Source: Clostridiales bacterium
GTDB lineage: Bacteria > Bacillota > Clostridia > TANB77 > CAG-508
Assembly (NCBI GenBank): GCA_003534295.1
Contig: DPDV01000008.1
Coordinates: 77,659-141,658, forward strand
Length of the DNA stretch: 64,000 bases
Direction of reading: 5' to 3'
The notes below the pieces were generated by a model. It made no database searches, was not told the DNA's origin, and saw nothing but the letters and a program-made list of their open reading frames with translations. Position numbers and translations under genes: made by a program. This document shows, piece by piece, positions 47,583 to 56,629 of the stretch (its first letter is position 1; each line of letters begins with the position of its first letter).

Positions 47583-48555
47583 TTAAATTTGATATTCTTT
47601 ATATAAGTTTGCAACAACGTCGTCTATATCTGTATTTTTAATTTCCATGTCTAGCACTTCTAAGGAGCTAGATATAAAGGAAATTGCATCTGTTAGTTTT
47701 ATTTTATTTTCATCTACCATTATTTTTAATTCATTTGCACTTTTTTCTACAATTTGCATCCCCAGTGGCATTTCTAAAGCTTTTCCTTTATACTTTATAT
47801 TTATAATCTTATGACTATATTTTTTTATTAAATTATTAAAACTTCCATCTAGTAGAAGTTTGCCTTTTCCTATTAATATAACTCTTTTAGTTAATGCTTC
47901 TATGTCTCCTGTATCATGAGTTGTAAGAATTATTGTTGTATTTTTTTCTTTGTTAATCTTTTTCACAAAATCTCTTACAGCAATCTTAGAAATACTGTCT
48001 AACCCAATTGTAGGTTCATCCAAAAAAACTATTTTAGGCTCATGTAAAAAAGCTGCAGCGATTTCGCATCTCATTCTTTGACCTAAACTCAATTGCCTTG
48101 TAGGTGTTTTAATTATTTCTTTAATATTGAGCATTTCCACAAGCATATTTTTTTGTCTTTTGTAAGTTTCATCTGAAATTCCATAAATCTCTTTTATTAA
48201 TTCAAAAGAATCTTCTACAGGAACATCCCACCACAATGCTGATCTGTTTCCAAAAACTACCCCTATGTCTTTTACATATTTTTTTCTGTCTTTATATGGA
48301 ATTAATCCATTTATTTTGCATATTCCAGAATCTGGTGTTAATATTCCACACATAATCTTAATTGTAGTGGACTTTCCTGCTCCGTTAGGACCTATATATC
48401 CGAACCATTTCTCCTTCGTGTATTTTAAAAGATATATTGTCTAATGCATTTATCTTTGTGTATTCTCTTTTAAAATAACTCTTAAATGCATTTTTTAGTC
48501 CTGCATTTCTTTTTGCCACCTTGTACGTTTTAGTAATGTTTTCTAATTCAATCAC
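47583..48555 (-). CDS. ABC transporter ATPase, read through a +1 frameshift at CGGA
   Basis: ATPase of the DUF990-type exporter. GTG start at 48555 reads MIELENITKTYKVAKRNAGL onward for 51 codons, then CGG-A. Skipping the C at 48402 gives GYIGPNGAGKSTTIKIMCG (Walker A) and continues to QLSLGQRMRCEIAAAFLHEPKIVFLDEPTIGLD (signature and Walker B), DTGDIEAL and a C-terminal extension. Unshifted reading stops five codons after CGG. 973 minus one bases equal 323 residues. Without frameshifting the N-terminal 50 residues are lost and no start precedes Walker A, so recoding is essential for function. Confidence 0.9.
48399..48402 (-). other. Putative +1 recoding site CGGA in ABC ATPase gene
   Basis: Zero frame GAA ATG GTT CGG ATA TAT AGG TCC TAA. 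Skipping the C gives GTT GGA TAT ATA GGT CCT AAC GGA (VGYIGPNG; Gly52), just ahead of Walker A. GAAGGAG lies nine bases upstream. Confidence 0.82.
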
Positions 48556-48905
48556 TTTTAATACCTCTCTTTCTTAAAATAATTAGATATTTTTAGTATG
48601 AATATTTATTACTTTTTTTGGCAGTATCCTCCTTTCTATAGTTTTGCCACGGAAAAAATACCAAATATAAAGATGTACAATTTTATCTTTACATTTGGTA
48701 TTATATGATTTTCTTAATATCTCCTGCATCACTTTTAAGTCATTTAATGTTTTATAGTATTTCTGACAAAAATCATATAATCCTATAAAATAGAGTTGAC
48801 TTCTGGTTCGGAATGTTACAGGTTCTCTCTATAATAATCGACAGGCAACATTTTAACATCAAGTATTGTTTTTGTCAAGCACTGTTCAAGAAATTTTTAA
48901 TAATC
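48556..48905. other. Intergenic region with hairpin
   Basis: About 350 bp without a gene. An inverted repeat AATACCAAATATAAAGATG ... CATTTGGTATT (about 48658-48704) forms a stem that may terminate the xre transcript arriving from the right. The part next to 48556 must carry the exporter operon promoter. Nothing else was recognised. Confidence 0.45.
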
Positions 48906-49229
48906 TTATTCTTCTGCTATTACTTTTGCAATTTTATATATCAACTTTTGCTTTTGAGGTGATACATTTTCCAAAATAGAGTTAAATTCTAAAGATAAGT
49001 ATTCTTGAGATGTATTAGATGCTCCATTTAATATATACCCTTCTGAAACTCCTAGTATATCACATAATTGGCTTAATCTTTTTAAATTAATATGAGACTT
49101 TCCTCTTTCTATCTTACTTAAAAATGCTACTGAAACATCTAACTTTTCAGCTAAATTTTCTTGAGTATATTTTTTATTTACCCTTGCCTCTTTTAATCTT
49201 TCTCCTATAATATTGTAATCTAATGCCAT
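48906..49229 (-). CDS. XRE-family transcriptional regulator
   Basis: A 107-residue protein with an N-terminal helix-turn-helix (IGERLKEARVNKKYTQENLAEKLDVSVAFLSKIERGKSHI) and a helical C-terminus that may dimerise. It resembles short SinR/HTH_3 repressors. It stands alone. The adjacent exporter operon is a possible target, but no operator is visible. Confidence 0.88.
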   Translation of the reverse strand: MALDYNIIGERLKEARVNKKYTQENLAEKLDVSVAFLSKIERGKSHINLKRLSQLCDILGVSEGYILNGASNTSQEYLSLEFNSILENVSPQKQKLIYKIAKVIAEE

Positions 49230-49624
49230 TCTGATCCCTCCTTTGTAAAATATAGCACTTATAAGTATAATTTGACAGATACAATAATATTAATATTGAC
49301 GCAGTAGTTAATAGTGCAGTATCAGTAACATTTTGGTGACTATGTTAATACTCATTATTCCAATTATATGTTTTTTTATTCATTTTTTGTTATTTTCATT
49401 AATTCAATTATATCTATTTCTAATTTTTGTGTCAATACACATTCCTTCTTCAAAAATAATTAGGCAATTTGCTCAATTAGGGACAGTCCCCAATTGAGCA
49501 AATGGAACATTTGGAGACTGTCCCTAATTGGGATAATTTTTTTCATTTTTCTTCATTTTTCTATTGAATTTATTTTTTTTTTGATATAGTATATAGTAAA
49601 TTAATGTGTTATTCGGAGGAAGAA
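49230..49624. other. Divergent promoter region between xre and DUF4912 gene
   Basis: About 390 bp. It carries repeat family B copy 2 and AT-rich sequence. The plus-strand gene is preceded by GGAGGAAGAA. A TATAGT/TATATAG cluster near 49584-49595 may be its -10 region, but no -35 at standard spacing stands out. Confidence 0.4.
49463..49531. repeat. Repeat family B, copy 2
   Basis: Palindromic block with CAATTAGGGACAGTCCCC on the left, AATTGAGCAAATGG in the middle and GGAGACTGTCCCTAATTGG on the right. It is related to 41388-41452 and 61848-61905 and is the most symmetric of the three. Confidence 0.8.
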
Positions 49625-50506
49625 ATGCCAAGAGTTGCAAAAGATAAAGTTGAAAAAGATATAATTGAAAATGTAAAAGCAGTAGGAGAAGCGCCTAAAT
49701 CTAGTAATAGAACTAAAAAAAGTGCTTCTGTTAAAGCTGTGGAAAAAGATAATAATCCTAAAAAAACTAAAAATAAATCTACATCAGATGTTGCTAAAAA
49801 AGGTTCTTCCTCAAAGGAAACTAAAACTACTAAAAAAGCTACTGATAAAAAAAATTCTGCCAGAAGGTCTTCTACTTCTTCTAAAACCACTAGAAAGAAA
49901 AAAGATACTACTAAACCTGATATAATAGAATATTATGATTTACCTTTTAGATATAATCAAACTACTGTAAAGGTTCTTGCCCAAACACCAACAAATCTTT
50001 TTATATATTGGGATATTTCTGATGCAGATAGAAACAAGCTTATTGATACTTATGGAAATTATTTTTTCGAGAACACTAAACCTGTTTTAATTATTACAAA
50101 TGAAACTATGAATTATACTTTTGAAATTGATATAAATGATTTTGCAAATAGTTGGTATTTGCATGTAAAAAATAGTAATTGTAAATATAAGGTTGAACTT
50201 GGGAGACGACCTATAACCCACGAAATTGTAATTCCTAATAATTATGTATATATTAGTTCTTCTAACGCTATGGATGCTCCAAATGACCATATATTATTTG
50301 ATGAATTACAGCAAAATGTATTTTTTAAGAATGTTAAAACCAATGTTGTTACTGAGAAAAACATTTTGACTATATCTCACTTAATAAATATGGGAAAAAT
50401 ATATAATATATATGAGTTATATAAGAAAATGTATAAAGATGAATTTAATTGTGATGATTTTGGTACAAACCTAGCTTCTTCACAAAGTTCAAGTAGTTTT
50501 ATTTAA
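49625..50506 (+). CDS. DUF4912 domain protein
   Basis: 293 residues from the ATG preceded by GGAGGAAGAA; an upstream ATG at 49604 would read through the ribosome site. The first 110 residues are Lys/Ser/Thr-rich and disordered. A DUF4912-like domain follows (YYDLPFRYNQTTVKVLAQTPTNLFIYWDISDADRNKL...). It ends 18 bp before the GH57 gene, a pairing frequent in Clostridia and cyanobacteria. It may bind glycogen or its enzymes. Confidence 0.85.
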   Translation: MPRVAKDKVEKDIIENVKAVGEAPKSSNRTKKSASVKAVEKDNNPKKTKNKSTSDVAKKGSSSKETKTTKKATDKKNSARRSSTSSKTTRKKKDTTKPDIIEYYDLPFRYNQTTVKVLAQTPTNLFIYWDISDADRNKLIDTYGNYFFENTKPVLIITNETMNYTFEIDINDFANSWYLHVKNSNCKYKVELGRRPITHEIVIPNNYVYISSSNAMDAPNDHILFDELQQNVFFKNVKTNVVTEKNILTISHLINMGKIYNIYELYKKMYKDEFNCDDFGTNLASSQSSSSFI

Positions 50507-50524
50507 TATACAAGGAGATTTACT

Positions 50525-52117
50525 ATGATACAAAATAAAGGATATGTAAGTTTTGTATTACATGCACACTTGCCATTTATACATCATCCAGAAAGCGAAG
50601 ATTATTTAGAAGAACAGTGGTTATATGAAGCAATATCTGAAACGTATATTCCACTTCTTACTAATTTTAAAAAATTGGAGGAGGAAAAGGTTGACTTTAG
50701 AGTTACTATGTCGCTTACTCCCCCTCTTCTTAATATGTTTGACAATAAGTTATTGCAAAAAAGATATATAAAATATTTAAAAAAACATATTGAATTAGCT
50801 GAAAAAGAAATTGTAAGGACTAAATTTGACCATAGACTAAATAGCTTAGCTCAATATTATTATGATAGATATTCTAGTGATTTGCATATTTACCAAGATA
50901 TATACAAGTGTAATTTGATTGATGCTTTTAAGCATTTTCAGGATATAGGTGTACTAGAAATTATCACATGTGGTGCTACACATGGTTATTTTCCTATATT
51001 ATATTTGCAAGAGCAAACTGTTAAGGCTCAAATAGCTGTGGGTGTACAAACATACGAAAAATACTTTGGCAAAAAGCCAAATGGAATTTGGTTACCTGAA
51101 TGTGGATATATTCCTGAAGCAGATAAATACTTAAAGGAATTTGGAATTAAATATATAATTACAGAAACTCATGGTATTTTATATGCTAACCCAACTCCTT
51201 TATATGGTACATTTGCACCTATTGTTTCTCCTGATGGAATTATTGCTTTTGGTAGAGATATAGAATCTTCTAGGCAAGTATGGAGCTCTATTAATGGATA
51301 TCCTGGTGATTTTAATTACAGAGAATTTTATAGAGATATTGGCTATGATGCCGACTATGACTATATTAAACCATATATAGCATCTAATGGTGCAAGAGTT
51401 CATACTGGCATTAAGTATCACAGAATAACCGGAAAAGATGGCGGAGAAAAAGATTTATACAATGTTCAATGGGCAAAAGATTCGGCAGAAAGGCAAGCTG
51501 GTCACTTTTTGGATTCTAGAACTAAACAAATACAAAATCTTGCCCCTCTAACAGCTAATCCTCCTATTGTTCTATGTCCTTATGATGCTGAGCTTTATGG
51601 ACATTGGTGGTATGAAGGACCATATTGGTTATATATATTGTTTAAAAAAGTGTATTATGATCAATGCAATTTCAAATTAATTACTCCAAGTGAATATATT
51701 GAAAAATATCCTATAATGCAAATATCTACTCCTTGCCGTTCAAGTTGGGGAGCTAATGGTTATAGTGAAGTTTGGTTAAATCAAACTAATGATTATGTAC
51801 ATAGGCATTTACACACTGCTGGAGAAAGAATGATTGAATTAGCTCACATGTTTCCAAATGAAAAAAACAAATTAAAAAAATCTGCTTTGAATCAGTGTGC
51901 TCGTGAACTTTTACTCGCTCAAAGCAGTGATTGGCTATTTATTATAACAAATGGTACTATGGTTGATTATGCCAAAAAAAGGATTAAAGACCATATTGGT
52001 CGTTTTACCAAATTATATTATCAGTTAAAAGATGATAATATAGATGTACAATTTTTAAAAACAATTTCAAAACAAGACTGTATTTTTCCAGAAATTGATT
52101 ATATGCTTTATTTTTAA
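50525..52117 (+). CDS. GH57 1,4-alpha-glucan branching enzyme type (DUF1957 C-terminus)
   Basis: A 530-residue protein with GH57 motifs: HAHLPFIHHPE near the start, GATHGYFP, the likely nucleophile Glu in GIWLPECGYIPEADKYL, and PYDAELYGHWWYEGPYW with the acid Asp. The helical C-terminus is DUF1957-like. Such enzymes form alpha-1,6 branches in glycogen or hydrolyse alpha-glucans. GGAG precedes the ATG. Cotranscribed with the DUF4912 gene. No glycogen synthase is nearby. Confidence 0.9.
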   Translation: MIQNKGYVSFVLHAHLPFIHHPESEDYLEEQWLYEAISETYIPLLTNFKKLEEEKVDFRVTMSLTPPLLNMFDNKLLQKRYIKYLKKHIELAEKEIVRTKFDHRLNSLAQYYYDRYSSDLHIYQDIYKCNLIDAFKHFQDIGVLEIITCGATHGYFPILYLQEQTVKAQIAVGVQTYEKYFGKKPNGIWLPECGYIPEADKYLKEFGIKYIITETHGILYANPTPLYGTFAPIVSPDGIIAFGRDIESSRQVWSSINGYPGDFNYREFYRDIGYDADYDYIKPYIASNGARVHTGIKYHRITGKDGGEKDLYNVQWAKDSAERQAGHFLDSRTKQIQNLAPLTANPPIVLCPYDAELYGHWWYEGPYWLYILFKKVYYDQCNFKLITPSEYIEKYPIMQISTPCRSSWGANGYSEVWLNQTNDYVHRHLHTAGERMIELAHMFPNEKNKLKKSALNQCARELLLAQSSDWLFIITNGTMVDYAKKRIKDHIGRFTKLYYQLKDDNIDVQFLKTISKQDCIFPEIDYMLYF

Positions 52118-52289
52118 TTATTTTGTTGCATTTAATATATTATACAACTAAAACACTGAAACATAATCTTTGAAAATGTTCATAGAGAAATTTTAGAAAT
52201 TCTGCGTATATTTTATGAAAAATTGAGTAAAATATTGACATTTGAAAAAAAATAGTTTAAAATAATATATGCATTTGAAAAGTGCATAT

Positions 52290-52367
52290 GGTGGATGTAG
52301 CTCAGTTGGTTAGAGCGCTAGTTTGTGGCACTAGAGGCCGTGGGTTCGAGTCCCATCTTCCACCCCA
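52290..52367 (+). tRNA. tRNA-His (anticodon GTG)
   Basis: GTGGATGTAGCTCAGTTGG begins a 76-base cloverleaf with anticodon GTG in the loop TTGTGGC. The T-arm is GGTTCGAGTCC and CCA is encoded. The base before it (G at 52290) can be the G-1 required by histidyl-tRNA synthetase, pairing with the discriminator C. One T-T mismatch lies in the acceptor stem. Confidence 0.94.
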
Positions 52368-52375
52368 TTATATAT

Positions 52376-52450
52376 TGGGCTGTAGCCAAGCGGTAAGGCA
52401 CCAGACTTTGACTCTGGCATGCGCTAGTTCGAATCTAGCCAGCCCAACCA
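52376..52450 (+). tRNA. tRNA-Gln (anticodon TTG)
   Basis: TGGGCTGTAGCCAAGCGG opens the cloverleaf, with anticodon loop ACTTTGACT giving TTG. The T-arm is AGTTCGAATCT, and the acceptor end CAGCCCA is followed by ACCA. It lies 8 bp after tRNA-His, so the two are cotranscribed. Confidence 0.96.
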
Positions 52451-52453
52451 AAT

Positions 52454-52508
52454 AAAAAAACAAACTTTTACATCTTTTAATTAAGACTGTAATGGTTTGT
52501 TTTTTTGT
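52454..52508 (+). terminator. Terminator after the tRNA pair
   Basis: AAAACAAAC-TTTTACA ... TGTAATG-GTTTGTTTTTTTG, an inverted repeat with a T-tract, directly after tRNA-Gln. Confidence 0.75.
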
Positions 52509-52555
52509 ATAAGAAGACTAAAAAATAGTAAGTTTTAGGTATTAATTTGGCGCAA

Positions 52556-52600
52556 ACAATGTTGTAGGGGCGATTAAAATCGCCCCTACAACATTCGTTA
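52556..52600. repeat. Repeat family A, perfect palindrome copy
   Basis: ATGTTGTAGGGGCGATT-AA-AATCGCCCCTACAACAT: two perfect 17-base arms around a two-base centre. It is the most symmetric member of family A and lies just past the groEL end, where it may also act as a terminator. Confidence 0.85.
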
Positions 52601-52638
52601 TAAACATTTCCATGCAACTTACAATTTAGATGATAAGT

Positions 52639-54270
52639 TTAGTACATTCCTTCCATTCCTGCTGGTTCATTATGTCCACAACTACATTCTTTCTCTTCCT
52701 TTTTATCTGTTACTATACTTTCTGTTGTTAATATCATAGATGCAACTGAAACTGCATTTTGAAGTGCACTACGAGATACTTTTGTTGGGTCTACTATTCC
52801 CTCTTTTTTCATATCTACATATTTTTCTGTTGCTGCATTAAATCCTATTCCTGCTTCTTTTTTCTTTACTTCATTTACAACTATTGCAGGCTCTAGTCCA
52901 GCATTTATACTTATTTGTCTTATTGGTTCTTCTAAGGCTCTTAGTATTATTTTTCCGCCTATTCTTTCATCTGCTTCTAATTCTGCAACTGCTTTTTCAA
53001 CTTTTGGTATTACATTTATATATGCTGTTCCGCCACCCGCTACAATTCCTTCTTCTACTGCTGCCTTTGTTGCAGATAGTGCATCTTCTATTCTTAGTTT
53101 TTTCTCTTTCATTTCTATTTCAGTTGCTGCTCCAACACCAATAACTGCAACTCCACCTGCTATTTTGGCTAATCTTTCTTGAAGATTTTCTTTTTCAAAT
53201 TCGCTTTTTTCTTCACTTAATTGTGCTCTTATTTGTGCTACTCTGTCTGCGATTTGTTGTTTGTCCCCCATGCCATCAACTATTATTGTATTCTCTTTTT
53301 GCACTTTAATTTGTTTTGCTCTACCTAATTGCTCTATTTGGGTATCTTTTAGTTCTAATCCCAAGTCTGATGTTATAACTTCTCCTCCAGTTAATGTTGC
53401 AATATCTTGTAGCATTGCTTTTCTCTTATCGCCATATCCAGGGGCTTTTACTGCTACTACGTTTAGCACTCCTCTTAATTTGTTTAAAATTAATGTAGAT
53501 AAAGCTTCTCCTTCTATGTCATCACATATTATTACTAATTTTCCAGATTGTTGCATTAATGCTTCTAATAGTGGTAATATTTCTTGAATATTGCTTATTT
53601 TTTTATCTGTTATTAATATATATGGATTATCTATAATTGCTTCCATTTTTTCTGTATCTGTTACCATATATGGAGATACATATCCTTTATCAAATTGCAT
53701 TCCCTCTACTACATTTAGTTCTGTATTTGATGTTTTAGATTCTTCTATTGTAATAACTCCATCTTTAGAAACCTTTTCCATTGCCTCTGAAATAAGTTCT
53801 CCAATTTCTCTATTATTAGCTGATATGCTAGCAACTCTTGCTATGTCTTCTTTTCCATTAACTTCTGAGCTAATTTCTTTTAATCCTTCTACTGCAACTT
53901 TTACTGCTTTATCCATTCCTCTTTTAATAGCCATTGGATCTCCACCAGCTGCAACATTTTTTACTCCTTCTCTTATCATGCTTTGTGCTAATACCATAGC
54001 AGTTGTTGTTCCATCTCCTGCTACATCATTTGTTTTAATAGAAACTTCTTTTACAAGTCCAGCACCCATATTTTCGAATGGATCATCTAGTTCTATTTCT
54101 TTTGCTATTGTTACACCATCATTTGTAATTAATGGAGCACCAAACTTTTTATCTAACACTACATTTCTACCTTTTGGTCCTAGTGTTACTTTTACTGTAT
54201 CTGCAATCTTGTTAACACCACTTAATAAACTTTTTCTAGCATCTTCACCAAATTTAATTTCCTTTGCCAT
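52639..54270 (-). CDS. groL: Chaperonin GroEL
   Basis: A 543-residue chaperonin: KEIKFGEDARKSLLSGVNK, TLGPKGRNVVLD, NDGVTIAKEIE, VAGDGTTTAMVLA and GGGTAYI. The C-terminus is Cys-containing (ECSCGHNEPAGMEGMY) instead of the usual GGM repeat alone. It folds proteins with GroES and is needed for HrcA activity. Preceded by groES (33 bp). Confidence 0.98.
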   Translation of the reverse strand: MAKEIKFGEDARKSLLSGVNKIADTVKVTLGPKGRNVVLDKKFGAPLITNDGVTIAKEIELDDPFENMGAGLVKEVSIKTNDVAGDGTTTAMVLAQSMIREGVKNVAAGGDPMAIKRGMDKAVKVAVEGLKEISSEVNGKEDIARVASISANNREIGELISEAMEKVSKDGVITIEESKTSNTELNVVEGMQFDKGYVSPYMVTDTEKMEAIIDNPYILITDKKISNIQEILPLLEALMQQSGKLVIICDDIEGEALSTLILNKLRGVLNVVAVKAPGYGDKRKAMLQDIATLTGGEVITSDLGLELKDTQIEQLGRAKQIKVQKENTIIVDGMGDKQQIADRVAQIRAQLSEEKSEFEKENLQERLAKIAGGVAVIGVGAATEIEMKEKKLRIEDALSATKAAVEEGIVAGGGTAYINVIPKVEKAVAELEADERIGGKIILRALEEPIRQISINAGLEPAIVVNEVKKKEAGIGFNAATEKYVDMKKEGIVDPTKVSRSALQNAVSVASMILTTESIVTDKKEEKECSCGHNEPAGMEGMY

Positions 54271-54303
54271 TTTGATTACCTCCTAATTTATTAATAAATT
54301 TTA

Positions 54304-54585
54304 TTATTCTACTATAGCTAATATATCTGCTTGTTTTACAATTATTAGTTCTTCTCCTTCGTATTTTATTGTTGTTCCTGCATAACTGTTTATAACAACT
54401 TTATCTCCTTTTTTTACATACATTTCTTTTTTCTTTCCATCTTCTTCTTCTCCTGGTCCTACCTCCAATACTGTTGCAATTTGTGATTTTTCTTGTGCAT
54501 TTCCTGCTAATATTATTCCACTTTTAGTTGTTTCTTCTTTTTCTAGCATTTTAATTACAACTCTGTCTCCTAATGGTTTTAACAT
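54304..54585 (-). CDS. groS: Co-chaperonin GroES
   Basis: 93 residues: LKPLGDRVVIKMLEKEETTKSGIILAGNAQEKSQ, then the mobile loop and ILAIVE at the end. It caps GroEL. A CIRCE-type operator lies about 100 bp upstream of the start. Confidence 0.98.
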   Translation of the reverse strand: MLKPLGDRVVIKMLEKEETTKSGIILAGNAQEKSQIATVLEVGPGEEEDGKKKEMYVKKGDKVVINSYAGTTIKYEGEELIIVKQADILAIVE

Positions 54586-54685
54586 TGATATTACCTCCTT
54601 AAAAATACTTATTTAAATAATATGCTAACTTGTATTTTATAATGCATAATTGCTATTGTATTAGTATTTTATATCTAGTAGCAAA

Positions 54686-54712
54686 TTAGCAGTCTCTTTT
54701 CAAGACTGCTAA
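54686..54712 (-). promoter_or_regulatory. CIRCE-like operator of groESL with paired arm changes
   Basis: TTAGCAGTC-N9-GACTGCTAA: a perfect 9+9 inverted repeat that departs from the CIRCE consensus (TTAGCACTC/GAGTGCTAA) at the same position in both arms. Position and symmetry indicate the HrcA site. Confidence 0.85.
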
Positions 54713-54777
54713 TAATTTATACCCTTTTTATAAAATTGTCAATAGTTTATTTTAAAATTCACATAACTTTCACAAAA

Positions 54778-55548
54778 TTAATTAAGCATTAATTGTGGAT
54801 CTAAATATTCGTCATCTTTTAAAATTTCAAAATGCAAATGTGGGTCATCTAAAACTTCAAATGTGCTTGTTGTCCCAACTGTTCCAATAGTTTGTCCTTC
54901 GCTTACTTCTTCACCTACTACTACAAATTCTGTAGACAATAAGTTTGCATATACTGTTTTGTATCCACCTGTATGTTCTATTACAATTGTAAGACCATAT
55001 CGTGGATCATTTTTTATATATTTTACTATACCTTTTGATGATGCTTTTACTACTGTTGTCTTGTCAGCTTTTATATCTATTCCATAATGTGTAATCCATT
55101 CTCCTAAAGTACTAGAATATACTAAATTACTTTTTGCAAATTCCTGTATTATTTCTCCTTCTACAGGCTTTATAAATTTTGGCGTTGTTGCTTGACTTTC
55201 TTCTGGCTTTGTATTTGTTTCTACTGTTTCTTCCGGTTTATTAACTTCTGCTTGTTGTTTTGCTTCTTCCTTTCGCTCCTCTTGAACTTTTTCTTCTATC
55301 TCACTTGTATTTACAGCTACCTTTTTTTGCTCCTCTTCCTTTATAGGTTCTTCTTTAATCATCTCTTGCTCTGCATTTTCACTAACTTTTTCTGAATTAT
55401 ATTCTTTTACTACATTTGCGTCAAATTTACTAAGTTGTGTTTCCTCTTGTTTATTATACATAAAAGATGTAATAATAAATGCAATTAGCAATACCGAAAA
55501 TATACTGCACGTTATAAATAACATTTTCTTTATATTTGCTTCTCTCAT
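54778..55548 (-). CDS. spoIIQ: SpoIIQ-like M23 metallopeptidase family protein
   Basis: 256 residues. It has an N-terminal TM (9-28), a long Glu/Lys linker (45-120), and a lysostaphin-like domain with THYGIDIKADK (HxxxD) and DPHLHFEIL (HxH). The metal ligands are therefore present, as in clostridial SpoIIQ. SpoIIQ is the forespore half of the Q-AH channel. Location next to spoIID and the spoIIA operon supports the name. A general cell-wall endopeptidase is the alternative. Confidence 0.8.
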   Translation of the reverse strand: MREANIKKMLFITCSIFSVLLIAFIITSFMYNKQEETQLSKFDANVVKEYNSEKVSENAEQEMIKEEPIKEEEQKKVAVNTSEIEEKVQEERKEEAKQQAEVNKPEETVETNTKPEESQATTPKFIKPVEGEIIQEFAKSNLVYSSTLGEWITHYGIDIKADKTTVVKASSKGIVKYIKNDPRYGLTIVIEHTGGYKTVYANLLSTEFVVVGEEVSEGQTIGTVGTTSTFEVLDDPHLHFEILKDDEYLDPQLMLN

Positions 55549-55615
55549 CTTTTTTTTCCTCCTTGATATTGTTTTTATAATTATTTACATTATTGAGAAA
55601 AATATACAAAAAATG

Positions 55616-56620
55616 TTACATATTTTTTATTTCGACTCCTGTGTAGTAGTGTTTAATTATTTCATCATATTTCTTTCCCTGTTTAGCCAAACTGTCTGCT
55701 CCTGTTTGACTCATTCCTACACCATGTCCATATCCTATTACAGCAAATTTTACATTGTTTTCTTGTATGTCTATTTTAAAATTTGCCGATCTTAATCCAA
55801 ATATGTTTCTTATTTCTACTCCTGACAAATTCAAATTTCCAACTTTCAAGTTTTTTACTCTATTTCCTTCTGTATATTCGGTTATCTTTATACTATCTGC
55901 TTTGCTAAAATCAATATCTAAATCTGCATGTTTTTCAATTATTTTATTTTTAAACTCCTCTTTTGTGACCGTAACCTCTGAACTGTATTGGGTATAAGCA
56001 TCTTCTCCCGATGTAGCAACCGTTTGCAAATATGGATAGTTGCTTCCTCCCCATACATTTACTGGTGCTTCTGTTGCACCTCCACTATTTGCATGAAAAA
56101 AAGCATTTATTGGTTTTTCATTATATGTTATTATTTTTCCCTTAGTTGAATCCACCGCTTCAACTATTTTAGCCCAATACTCATTTCTACTTTGTTCATT
56201 CCATTTTTGTAGTCTATCTTCTTTTGATATCCAGGCTTGACAACATGCAGAATTATCACATATATCCGCTTCTCCGTGCTTTTTATCATTATTATTTATT
56301 TTATATATTGTATATGTTCTTGCAGCTACTGCTTGTGCTTTTAATGCTTCTATTTCAAAGCTTGCTGGCATTTCGCTTGATACAACTCCATACAAATATT
56401 CATCTATTTTTATTTCTTCCACTGTGTTTGTTTTTTCATGTAATAATTTTATTGTTCCATATTGTTTATAACTGTATTCTTCTTTTGGTTGTTCTTGTTT
56501 TACTTCTTCATTTTCCACGAGTTTTCCATTTACCTTTTCAATTCTTCTATTTGTAAATATAATTGGTATTAACATACACAAAAAAATAAGGAATAACATA
56601 TATGCCACTATTCTTTTCAT
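55616..56620 (-). CDS. spoIID: Stage II sporulation protein SpoIID
   Basis: A 334-residue lytic transglycosylase of the SpoIID/LytB family. It has an N-terminal TM (4-24), EEIKIDEYLYGVVSSEMPASFEIEALKAQAVAARTY (with the catalytic Glu), FHANSGGATEAPVNVWGG and VIGYGHGVGMSQTGADSLA. It remodels septal peptidoglycan during engulfment. It lies 9 bp after sigF, so it may be read from the spoIIA transcript as well. Confidence 0.95.
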   Translation of the reverse strand: MKRIVAYMLFLIFLCMLIPIIFTNRRIEKVNGKLVENEEVKQEQPKEEYSYKQYGTIKLLHEKTNTVEEIKIDEYLYGVVSSEMPASFEIEALKAQAVAARTYTIYKINNNDKKHGEADICDNSACCQAWISKEDRLQKWNEQSRNEYWAKIVEAVDSTKGKIITYNEKPINAFFHANSGGATEAPVNVWGGSNYPYLQTVATSGEDAYTQYSSEVTVTKEEFKNKIIEKHADLDIDFSKADSIKITEYTEGNRVKNLKVGNLNLSGVEIRNIFGLRSANFKIDIQENNVKFAVIGYGHGVGMSQTGADSLAKQGKKYDEIIKHYYTGVEIKNM

Positions 56621-56629
56621 AACTCACCT

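Noticed and set aside
5116..48402. The frameshifts in cpaF, dnaJ, recD2 and the ABC gene as sequencing or assembly errors
   Set aside because: All five are a C directly before GGA in a zero-frame CGG context. Three are not next to another C, so homopolymer error does not apply, and ordinary NNC GGA junctions elsewhere are unaffected. Only reads can settle it fully.
53591..54286. Long plus-strand ORF opposite groEL
   Set aside because: Antisense shadow of groEL, Ser/Thr-rich composition from complement of conserved codons.
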